A DNA stretch of 64,000 nucleotides, taken from assembly GCA_010015805.1 (NCBI GenBank), contig ML978121.1, positions 3,906,001-3,970,000 on the forward strand, read 5' to 3'. The notes below the pieces were generated by a model. The model made no database searches. It saw only the letters and a program-made list of their open reading frames with translations, and was not told the DNA's origin. Source of the stretch: Rhizodiscina lignyota (lineage: Eukaryota > Ascomycota > Dothideomycetes > Aulographales > Rhizodiscinaceae). Each line of letters starts with the position of its first letter. Position 1 is the stretch's first letter. Shown piece after piece: positions 53,986 through 64,000 of this stretch. Both the position numbers and the translations under genes were made by a program.

Positions 53986-55272
53986 CTCCGTTACTTTGCC
54001 GCGAAAATTGGAAAGGTTCTTACTTGCTGTCTGTAAACGAGACTTGTTGAGTCAAGAGAAGCAGAGGTTGAAGAAGGTGGAAGAGGTTGTGTTGTGTTGT
54101 GTTGAGAGTTGAATTTACGCGACAGAAGCGCGCATGTTTGACCGTGACGTAGAGAAGCAGAACAGAGGGAAGGCGCGCAAATGGTCACTTAGCGCCGCCA
54201 TAGCACCACTACCACGCAAAAAACTCTTAGGACAACAAAAAGAGAGAGCACATTCACTCCGCAGGGAGCCTCTGATTGCTTCATTCGTTACTTTTTGTCC
54301 ACTATTTGCACCATCTCCTCTTACGTCTGTCCAGCTAAGTACCTCCAGATCACGCAGAGGTAGACACACCCATTGCTCCGCGGTGCAAGTGAGGCAGCAG
54401 TCTCTCTAGAGCTTATAAGGCAAAGAGACGATGAGTCAAATGCGCCGGATAGGCACATTATCACTCTCAAGGCAGCACGCATTCGTGAGGCTCAGCACGC
54501 ACGCTCTGCTGCTGCAGGACTGCCATGATCCTCCACATCTTGTCATCACTACACAGGACTGCTCTTTCACTTGAGTGGGAATTGGACTGGAGGAATATGA
54601 AAAGGGTCGCTGAAGGTGATTCACTCGAAGTCGTTTGGATCGAGTGAAGTCGAATTGGGATGCTTAGCTAATAGATTCACTCGCCGCTTTAAGGACTCAA
54701 CGTTAGCGTGATTGGGCTTCACTCTCAACCGCAGTTCATTGTTTACTGCCATTGAACAATTTATTATAAACAACGTCTGAGTCTTCCTGGACGATAACAA
54801 AACATCGAGCCGTCTGCAACCTGTGACGCCCAAAGTCGATCAGCACTTACACCTCGGACTGCTCGAGGACGTAGCTGAAAGCACAATTGTACGTTTTAAA
54901 AAGTATACTAAACAGTAGTGAGCATTGGAAAACTCGTATACTCTATAAGCCACAGATGCTGCAGACGATTACCGTCCACTGTGTGAAAAGACGCGGCCGC
55001 CATAGATTGTGCCTTTCCACATGGCGAGCCATTGGAGACACCGGTCAACGAGCTTGCCACCTTCTGGAATGTTAGTAGGATCATATAAATATCACTACAA
55101 CGATGCGAGGTTTAGCACGATTCATCATCTTAATTCCCTATCAAAATGCCTATCACACCGTCGCTATGGTATACCCACGCGCTTTAAAGCGCGAAGCCGA
55201 AAAGACCAACCCAATCCCTTACTGTCACAATCAGCTTGAAACTCCAAAAGTCATGCAAAAATCAAAATCGCA
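53986..55272. other. Intergenic, promoter of the 931-aa gene and KOG1 3' side
   Basis: About 1.3 kb with no recognisable gene. Small frames on both strands lack motifs. AT-rich near 54700-54960. Confidence 0.5.
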
Positions 55273-58200
55273 CTACTGCCCATCCCGTCCCCACTCCTCC
55301 ACCACGCTCTTCACTTTCTCGTCCTTGCATGCATAGATATTAACATGCGCATCACTCATCGCGCTCGCCGCAACCATCATCCGATGCGGATGGAACGCCA
55401 TCGCACTGATCGGCGCATACCGACTCGTGCCCAAGAACCTCGTATACGGCTCGAAGCTGTTTAGCACCTTCCCTTCCATGTTGAACAGCTTGACCGTATG
55501 CTTGCTCGTGCCGACCGCGAAAACGGGCGCATGTTCGTGCACGCTCAAGGTGCGGAGGGTGTCTTTCGTCGCGCGAACGGACCGGATGGAGTGCGCGAGG
55601 CGCATGTCCCACAGCTTGACTTCGCCGGAGCGGCAGCCGGAGACGAGTTCGCGCTGACCACCGCGCTGGAGGTGCACGTTTGTGACCCATTGGCGGTGCT
55701 CTTTCCATACTTTGACCATGGCGGTGCTGGGCTTCAGGCGCACGTCGTACAGGCGGACGGCACCGTCGCCGAAGCCGGCGCAGAAGACGAAGCCTTCGAC
55801 TTGGTCGGAGGTGAGGGATGTGATGCAGGAGCCGGAACGGGCGGGGATGTCCTACATCATATTCTGTTAGTGGATGTTTGGAAAGGGAGAAGATAAGATA
55901 TGATATGATGAGGAAAGGGAAACTTACAGCGCCGCAGACCTCCGAGCCCGCGTTCCACACTCGTATGACCTTGACATCGCCCGCAACGAGGATATTTCCC
56001 CGGCTCTGCTGCCAGTCGAACACCAATCCCGCATTCCTATTACTCGGCACCAGATCCGTCAACGCGCGCCACGCCTCCACAAGCTCAATACCCTTCTCAT
56101 CTTCATAGTTTCTAAAGATCCTGATAACCCCATCACTGCTCCCTGTCATGAGCAGCGCCTGATCATCCTCGTTAATGAGCCTAATCTCAGTGACCCTACT
56201 GCCTGCAGGATTTCCGTTCGAGAACCTGTTTAAACGCGCAGTCTTCTTCCAGTCGAACACATTGACCGTATCCCTATCATCGCTGATGATCAGATGGTCC
56301 TCAAACTGGTGGAAGCACATCTTCATCGGCTGCGCGTGTACGTTAAAAAAGCCCCTCGATTTGTCCCACGGATTGCTGCCCGCCATCTCCTTTAAGGGCT
56401 GCGTCTTCGCGATGATCTTGTCGTTGCGGTTACGCCGCCATAGTCGCTCGTTGTAGTCGGTGCTGCCGGGCTCGTCGGCCTCGGTAGCCTTCATCTGCGG
56501 CTCGCGGAAGTACTCGACGGACCAGTCGTAGAAAGTGGATTTCAAGGGGAGTGAGGGGATTTCGATTGATGAGACGGGCCGGAATTGGCGGGGCGTGGGA
56601 ATGTAGTAGGCGTGGTAAGAGGAGGGGGCAGGTTTCTCGTCGTGCTCGTCGGGCGGACGCTGCCATTCTTCTGGAATGCGACCGCGGGGACCGCCAACGA
56701 CACCGGAGTGGGTTCCACGGAGAGGAGTCTTGCCGGATGGGGGACTAGTGTCGTTGCCAGGTGTCGAGATGCCGAAGGCGAAGTTCTTGAGCGATTGAGC
56801 GACGCTCGCGGTTCGCTTTATGCCTAGAGAGAGATATCCTTCCCTTGACGGCGTAGGTGGTGTGACGGGCTGTGAGGATTGTAATATCGACTGCGCTTCC
56901 CTAGCATATGATTGCGACGGTCTTACCTTGCTGCGTGTCATCTGTTCAATGGTATCCATTAACGGTTGCATTTTGTTCGCAAGAGGAGAGCGAAGTGCCG
57001 CGTTCAGAACATTCAACGTGATGATCAGAGCATTCTGCGCGACATCCGGCTGTGGATCGGCAGTCAAGCTCAGCACTTGAGTCCAGATCGCATAGTAGAC
57101 CTTGTTGAAGGATACGCCTTTGTCTTCTGGCGTGCTCTTTCCGGAACGGGGCTTCACCAAAAGGCCATCTGCTCCACGTTCGTTCGAAGTGTCATCTGAC
57201 TTGGGAGCGAAGAGCTCATTCTTCTCTTCGACCATGTGCTCGTACGCCGCAACAACAAAGCGATTCTCGTAACGCGTGATGAAAGTCGAGAAGAAGACGA
57301 GTAATTCCTTCCGAACCATGCTGTTGCCATCAGAAGCCATGACAAGCACATTCGACGCCACGGATTCCTCGATTTGGATGATCTGAAGCGTCATGTCTGG
57401 AATGCCGATGAAGTTGTTGAGAGCATGCAACATGGCAGCTCGCACTTCAGCGACCGGATCGATGACAAGCTCGCACAGTCGCGAGTATGCGCCGCAGCGA
57501 ATGCCCATCCATTTCGCTTCCGGATAGTTGATCCACAGCATGCTCAGGCACAGACACGACCACTGCCGAAGAAGCGGGTTCGACATGTCAATCAGATGCT
57601 GGATGCAGCTCTCGACCAACTCGGGGATCAAGCAGACGTTCTGGCCTTGTCTGAAGTCCTTGCAGAACATTGCAATGATAAAGGCACACATTGCACGATG
57701 CTCGGCCATGTTTGTGATTGGCATTCCCGACCTTGGGTCCAGGATGGTGATGAAGTACTGGTATCCATTGTCCTTGAGTAGGTCTGTCTGGCATGTTTGG
57801 TCGACTGCAAGGATCCTCGCCCAGATAAAGATCATCACTGGCTTGAGCTCCACAGCTTGTGATTGAAGCAGCTTGAGCACGTACGGGAATATTCCAATGC
57901 TCAGTGCCAGATTGACTGCCCATGGTCCGAGGTCGAGGAACTTGCTGAGAAGGATGAGCGCGCGAAGGCGATGAACTTGACTCAGCAGGACCTGTAACAC
58001 AATTGGAAGTTGCTCCGGCACCTTCTGTTCCACGGCACCTTGTCCAAGGTAGACTTCAAATGCTGTGAGTTGTTCTGCGAAGAAGTTTGAATGCTGGTAC
58101 TCGTATTGCTTCTCGCCTCGTTCTGCTGCGAGTAAGTCTGGAAGCTGAGCGAGGATCATTTCGACTGCCAGATCCCAGCTGCGCCAAAGTGGGTGGTTGT

Positions 58201-59563
58201 GAGTGTCAGGAATCTCTGGATGACACTGAGGGTGGCAGTGATAGACTCGCATGATTCGCTGCGCAAGCAAGAAATTACGGAAGAGAGCGGCGACCATGAG
58301 GTCTTGACGGAAAAGTCGTTTGAACAGCGGCTTCGGAAGTGAGTTCCAGGCAATAGTGTCAGTGATGGCAGTGAATATCCAATTCAGCTCTCCAATTGGC
58401 GTTCTCCTTTCCGAGACGCGTCCTGGAATATTGTTGGCATCATCGATTGTAATGCCGCTGGGTAACGGGTTTTGTAGGATGAAGAAGCGAACAGCCATCT
58501 CGATAGGCGTTGTGAGGCAGGATGTGAAGATGTCCGCAGGTAGATCAGGATTTGTCGGGAGAGTTTCTTTCTCTTGACAGGAAGCCAGATGAATGCAGTC
58601 ATTAAAGTCGAAAATCTCGGCCTGTGGGTCGCGATGGCGAACCTCTGCCGCCTCTTGCTCGTGTCTCTTGGCACACAGAATGAAGTTCTTGATAATGGAA
58701 CCCGCATCTGCACAGTCCCAGACAAACAGACTAGGTGCACCAATCCAGGACTGGAGGTCGTAGAGAGAGATTGGAATGTACTGAGTGTAGTTGCGATTGA
58801 AGACCCAGATTTCGCCAGAGTGAGTTGGCTTTGGCACTCCATGGCCGTTGTAGTGAAATAGGACGCGCTCGTTGCGCGCATTGCGCCTCAGAGTTGTAGA
58901 GTAGCGCCTCGTCTCTTCCACCGTTGGATCCAAGCACAACTTGTAGCGCGTGCGCATGCTCAGCTGCTCATATTGCTGCTGAAGCGCCTTTCCAATCTGA
59001 TTGATGGGGCTGTTACTGTTTTGTCCGCTTGTGTTTGTCGGATCCACCCAGCATTCGAGTTTGGCGCATGGATTCGTTTTCACTACGTCGGGCGGGTCGA
59101 CGCCGAGGTTGAGGCAGAGGGCGAGGACGGCAGAAACAGTCTTCAGGCGGTCGCGCATGCGCCACTCTTGCAGAGGATACTGGCTCTCCACTGGCTTTGG
59201 CTGCCCACCGCTCTCGTGCTTCTTGTCGGTGTAGTACATGAAGTAGTTCGAGTTCAAGCTGTACATCTGCTCCTCTGAAGCTAGCTGTGTATCGAAGCCA
59301 TGTCTGATCCCCCACTCTACCTCTGCAGAATTCTTGTCATTCTCGCTTTGGCGGCTTCGCTCGCGAGGCGAAAAGTCGCTTTTCGCGCGCAGCAGATCTG
59401 GTCTGCCTCGGAGAAGCGCACTAGGCTGGAGGCCACTCCTCGGCGCAGAGGTTGGCCTCTGTTGTTCATCGGAGTTCTCGTCATCGTCGCTCTTTGAGTC
59501 TGGATGTTCGATGCGAGGGGGGCTGCGTCCCAATTCGGTGCTCGACTTCTGGAGGGGCTTCAT
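55273..59563 (-). CDS. KOG1: Kog1/Raptor, TORC1 scaffold subunit
   Basis: Exons 55928-59563 and 55273-55851 flank a 76-nt intron (donor GTAAGT) and give 1404 aa. The join gives GSEVCGA|DIPARSGSC within the WD-repeat region. Raptor presents TOR substrates and responds to nutrients at the vacuole surface. The N-terminal caspase-like RNC domain has ERVLFHYNGHGVPKPT (His237/His241) and SLFVWDCADAGS (Cys284). HEAT-type helices follow from about 380 to 800 (for example RQWSCLCLSMLWINYPEAKW). A disordered middle carries Ser/Pro sites (PVTPPTPSREG). The C-terminal WD40 propeller runs from about 1030 to the end (VFDWKKTARLNRFS, LLMTGSSDGVIRIF, LVSGCRSGEVKLWD). Length fits fungal Kog1. The start is the first ATG of the frame. 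Confidence 0.97.
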
Positions 59564-60777
59564 CGTGAACGAGGTGGAGGGAGAAGCATCACATCGTTGA
59601 GGAGACGTGATAACTCAAGACTGAAGGCTGAAGGCTGGGCTATAAGATCGGAGTTTGCTTCATTCGTTCACCGAGATATGACGGCACGTGCCGCACATCT
59701 GCCGACGATGGGCCACCGCGGCCGAAATGTATCCGAGATGCCGGAGAGAGGCCGACAGGGCTGACGGCACGAGCCCGATAATTACAAACGTGTATTTGCA
59801 CTTCATAGATTCGATACCATCATTGATGTCCAGGACCCCTGGTATTCAGCGCGCATGTGCAGTCGTATCCTCTACTATTATTGTTATTGCTGCGGTGCGA
59901 CATTTGTACCTGCACCGGCGATCTCGCTCTGCGCGTTCCGAGATCCACCACGTGACTGCCAAGACCCACGATCCGAGCGGACGGGGAGCAGAAGTCGTGC
60001 TTGTGAGAGCTGTCCAGACGTAATAGACGGCAATCAGAGAATGTTCGAGAGGCGCGGACGTCGCAGGATCTGCAATTGGCCCGCGGGGAAGGTTCCGTCG
60101 CTCGCAGCGTGCAGACAAGCGCACGCCTGCTTTTTCGCGGCAAAGTAGCTAGAATCAGGGGCTCTCCTGTTTTGGGGGGCTCCATACCTTTGCCTGCCCA
60201 ATCGCACGCCGCCTCGCGCAATATCGAGGAATGGAGCGTGCCTATTCGAGTGCCTCGCCAGCGCTGCTGCTGCTACTCCTAAGGTATAGGGGAGATTGGC
60301 CGACCAGAATAGCAGGCTCAGCTGGTTGTGGAAATAAAGTGACGGGGATTTGCGAGCATCACGTCCGGTGCGTGCTCACTCAAGCCTCCGCGCGCGCATC
60401 TAGCGCCCACCCTGAATGCACCTCCACACTTTTTTGCTTGCTGAACACAACCACTCCCATTCCACACACCTCAAAGCTGCCCTTTTCGTCTTCTCTCTGA
60501 CGTCGACCGTCCTCTGCGCGCCCTGCCAGCGCTTCGCGTCGACCTTACTGCCGCCTTTCAATGCGACACCTCCGACGCCGCCATTCGCTCCCTGCCAGCA
60601 AGGTCGACCCCAGCCCAGCGCATCTTGTTTGAACCCGCCGAATACAGCAAGCCTGGCCCTCGCACTCTACCTGCTACCGCACCACACCACCGTCGCTGGC
60701 CAGACGTGCACTCCTTCTTCTGCATGCTCATTCATCCGCACCGCTGCGCGACGCCCCCTTCGCGGCCCTGAGCCACC
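59564..60777. other. Divergent promoter region, KOG1 and kelch gene
   Basis: About 1.2 kb between two genes transcribed apart. The 350 bases before the kelch gene are CT-rich, as in many fungal leaders. No gene recognised. Confidence 0.5.
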
Positions 60778-63700
60778 ATGTCGTTCCTCTTCAAGTCGAA
60801 GAAGCCCGCGCCGGGCACAGGAGGCCTCCCCCCCGCCACGCGAAACATCACCTCTGCGCACGGCGAGCGCACCATGATACCCACCGCCAATGGCCTGAAT
60901 AGCAGTCTGAACAGCAGTCTGAATAGTCCGCGGGACGTTGCAGAGCGCGTCCCCAGAGAGGTGCAGAAGACGCAAACGCCGACCCCGGGCAGCAGCGTGA
61001 ACGCTTCGCTCAACTCTATCCAGAGCGCAAGTCCTGAACCGATCGGCATTCGAGAGATCTCGGATGTTGACATGCCGGTAAGGCAGTTGCCAAACTCCAT
61101 CCTGCGCGTTCGTCTTTGATTTTGCTTGCTGCGTCACTTTTTGAACCACCACATGCTGATGAAAATGATATCAGAGCGCACGTGCACCTACTGCCGGCCC
61201 AGTTGCTGCTGTTGGAAATGGTGGTCCAGTAGGTCCGCCAAATCGACCACAGCAGCAGGGCGATTCTCCATATCCATGGTCGCAGAGACGGCTAAACTTC
61301 ACCGCCCAAGCGAACCCTTTCCCTCGATACGGCGCTGCGGTAAACTCGAGCGCATCGAAAGAAGGATGGATATACTTGATGGGTGGACTTATCAATAGTA
61401 CCACAGTCAAAGGAGACTTGTGGATGGTTGAGGCTTCATCAGGAACAATGGCGTGTTATCCCGTTCAGACTCCTTCGGAAGGACCAGGCCCTCGAGTCGG
61501 TCATTCGAGCTTGCTCGTTGGGAACGCGTTCATTGTTTTTGGCGGAGACACGAAATTGCAAGAGGAAGATGTGCTAGACGATACGCTTTACTTGCTGAAC
61601 ACAGGTACGATTAAAATACACGTGCGTGTGTTCTAATTATGCTCACGATAATATTTGCAGCATCAAAACAATGGTCCAAAGCCCTGCCGGCGGGGCCGAG
61701 GCCTTCAGGACGATATGGCCACACCCTCAATATCTTGGGCTCCAAGATATATGTATTCGGCGGACAAGTCGAAGGCTTCTTCTTCAACGACTTGGTCGCA
61801 TTCGACCTGAATGGTCTCCAAGTTCCCGGCAATCGCTGGCAGATGCTCATCCCAAATAGCAAGGATGGAGTTAATGCTGCAGGACCGGTACCTGTACCTC
61901 GCACGAACCACACGTGCGTCACTTGGCAGGACAAGCTCTATCTGTGAGTAGACATTTTTACCGCCTTGCCTGAAGTTACTTCTGAGATTTCCATCCTAGA
62001 TTCGGTGGTACAGATGGCACGAGATGGTTCAACGACGTATGGACTTATGACCCGCGAACGAACCAATGGAGCGAGCTGGACTGCATCGGGTATATCCCAG
62101 CCCCACGAGAAGGCCACGCTGCCGCCCTGGTCGACGACACCATGTATATATTCGGTGGACGCGTTCAGGACGGATCTGACCTGGGTGATTTGGCCGCTTT
62201 TCGGATATCATCACGACGCTGGTACATGTTCCAAAACATGGGCATGTCACCGTCTGCACGATCAGGACATAGCATGACGGCGTTTGGGAAACACATCGTT
62301 GTGCTGGGTGGGGAACCTAGCTCGGCGCCTCATGATCCAAAGGAGTTGAGTCTATCTTATGTCTTGGATACATCTAAGATACGCTATCCTCCTAGCGAAG
62401 GGCAGCCGCAGGGCTCGTCTGGCAGCGAAAGGGTCCCACCAGCCCGTAAATTCAGCAACAGCGACCGCTCGACCGCAATACCCATCAAACAAGGCGCACC
62501 CGGACCGGGCGGCCCACTAGGGCCACTAGGACCACCATTCCCCAGAAATCAAGACGTCGCAATAGCACGCCCCGGCACAGCACCAGCAGGTTCTGGCCCG
62601 CCACCAACCCAACAAGCCCCCCAACCACGTCCGAACGGCGTCATCCAAGAACCGCCCAAGCCAAAGAAGTCTCAATCTCAGAAACCTCTAAGAGGCCCCA
62701 ATGGCATCACCTCCCCCTTCGGCCGCTCTAACTCTGTCGACTCCACCGAACCCACTGAAAACCCAGCAGCTGCCGCAGCCATCACGCGCGCAATGTCCCC
62801 GCGCGGCCGCACCCCCAGTGAAGAACGCCACCCCTCCATTAAACGCACCAAATCACCTCCCCTCCGCCGTTCCCAAGACAACTCCCGCCCCAGCAGCGCC
62901 ATGTCGCGCGCCGGCTCACGCGCCGCCCGCCAGCAAGGCTCAGTGTCCAGCATCGACCCCTTGGCACACGCACACGCTCGCGCAAGCGCCGGCTCCATCG
63001 ACGACACCCGGACCGCCTCTCGCACTGCTTCTCGAAGCACCGAGATCCTCGCTGTTGACAGCGGCATCGGCTCCTCGCCCGCTTTGTCACAGCAAAACGA
63101 CGAGTTGTTGAGAGAACTCGAGGCTGCCCGGGGGCGGAATGCGTGGTATGCAGGCGAGCTTGCGCTTGCGCGAAAGGCGGGGTATAACCCGTCTAGTTCG
63201 TCAGGGAATCAGATTCTTGATGAACGGGCAGCGGATATTTTTGGCGATGACGATCGGCCGCTTATCGAGGCGCTGTTGAGTATGCGCACTGAGCTGGGCA
63301 AGATGCAGGGCGCTATTGAAGCGCAGGCTGTTGAGGCGACGAATAAAGTTTCGGAGGCGGAGAAACAGAGGGATGCCGCGGTTAATGAGGCGATTTACGC
63401 AAAAGCGAAACTCGCGGCGCATGGTGGTGCAGGCGATGAAGCGTCGAACAGGGATTTGGTTGCCACACCCGATGCGGATCGCATTGCGGACGCGAATAAG
63501 CGCTTGGCCGCGAGTCTGAACGAGAAGAATGAGCTATCAACACGCCTGGCGAAGATTGAGCTGGAGATTGAGACGGAGAGAAGAGCGAGACATCTCGCAG
63601 AGGATACGGTCGAGGCAGCGGAGAAGCGCGTCGCAGAGCTCGATTCGTATCGCCAGCGCGCTGCAGGCGAGCTAGAGAGCCTAAGAGCAGAACTGCACGA

Positions 63701-64000
63701 GGCTGAAAGAGCCGCGAGGGAAGAGGCGGCGAATTGCGCAGAGGCCGTGTCGAAACATCGCTTGCTGGAGGTCGATCATTCCGAGCTGGCTGCGAAACAT
63801 GCTGTCCTGGACGAGGGCGCGAGAGATCACGCGACCGTCATGGAGAATCTGCGCGAGGCAGTTAACACGAGTTCGGATAAGGCGAGCTTGTTGGAGACGA
63901 AATTGGCGGGGGAGAGGACGCACAGGGAAGAGCTTGAACAGCAGCTTTCTGTGCTGAGGGTTGAGCATGATAATCGCTCGACCGAGCTGGAGAGTGTTAC
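60778..64000 (+). CDS. Kelch-repeat/coiled-coil cell-end protein (Tea1/Kel1 type), 3' end cut
   Basis: Four exons are visible: 60778-61077, 61175-61604, 61661-61943 and 62000 to the window edge. The introns are 97, 56 and 56 nt. The joins give DVDMP|SARAPTAGP, YLLNT|ASKQWSKAL and QDKLYL|FGGTDGTRWF. About 1000 residues are seen without a stop. A Ser/Asn-rich start contains LNSSLNSSLNS. A kelch propeller of about six repeats follows (YVFGGQVEGFFFNDL, LFGGTDGTRWFNDVWTYDP, MYIFGGRVQDGSDLGDL, IVVLGGE). Then comes a Pro/Ser-rich linker and a long coiled coil from about residue 710 (LLRELEAARGRNAW onward). Tea1 and Kel1 mark growth sites and link microtubule ends or polarity factors to the cell tip. 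In filamentous fungi such proteins guide hyphal growth direction. Confidence 0.92.

Overview
This 64 kb window looks like a chromosomal segment of a filamentous ascomycete (Pezizomycotina, plausibly Dothideomycetes). The genes carry short spliceosomal introns, mostly 46-122 nt, with GTRNGT-type donors and CTRAY-type branch sites. There is no operon structure. The gene set (Kog1, Mkt1, Hnt3, Sco1, a Rad4/Dpb11-like BRCT protein, Mep-type ammonium transporter, Ucp12-type helicase, alpha-arrestin, kelch/coiled-coil cell-end protein) is typically fungal. The order assignment is inference. Exon boundaries were built by hand from splice signals, reading-frame continuity and remembered family motifs; no search or alignment was run.

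Layout. 0-10 kb: a BRCT checkpoint/replication protein (-), probably running off the left edge; a long intergenic region; an alpha-arrestin (+); HEM3 of haem synthesis (+). 10-16 kb: a secreted GH31 glycosidase (+), converging on a 2-oxoglutarate/Fe(II) oxygenase (-), then an imidazolonepropionase-like amidohydrolase (-). 16-23 kb: an ammonium transporter (-) with GATA motifs upstream, a candidate 90-aa gene with a GxGGAGN motif, then MKT1 (+). 24-31 kb: a proline-iminopeptidase-like hydrolase (+), a frame-disrupted DUF924-like gene (-), a mitochondrial CoA-transferase (+) and a five-exon FucP-type sugar permease (+). 32-36 kb: a large DEVH RNA helicase of the Ucp12/DHX57 type (-). 36-43 kb: a gene-poor stretch with a cysteine-rich small secreted protein gene (+), aprataxin HNT3 (+), NDUFAF6-like (+) and a second small secreted-type ORF (+). 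43-50 kb: FAD monooxygenase (-), RNase D-like exonuclease (+), SCO1 (-) and a short-chain dehydrogenase (-). 50-51 kb: a C-over-G-skewed intergenic block with degenerate repeats. 51-60 kb: an unrecognised 931-aa protein (-) and KOG1 (-). 60-64 kb: a kelch/coiled-coil protein (+) cut by the right edge.

How the genes relate. Most are independent housekeeping genes and I see no biosynthetic cluster. Several touch nutrient response: Kog1 (TORC1), the ammonium transporter, the alpha-arrestin (permease ubiquitylation adaptor) and the sugar permease. Three touch mitochondria: SCO1, NDUFAF6-like and the CoA-transferase. No transposon, CRISPR array, rRNA or convincing tRNA was seen. The most unusual items are the 8-cysteine secreted protein, the GxGGAGN gene, the frame break in the DUF924-like gene, the repeat block near 50 kb and the unrecognised 931-aa protein. 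None of these is shown to be a new system.
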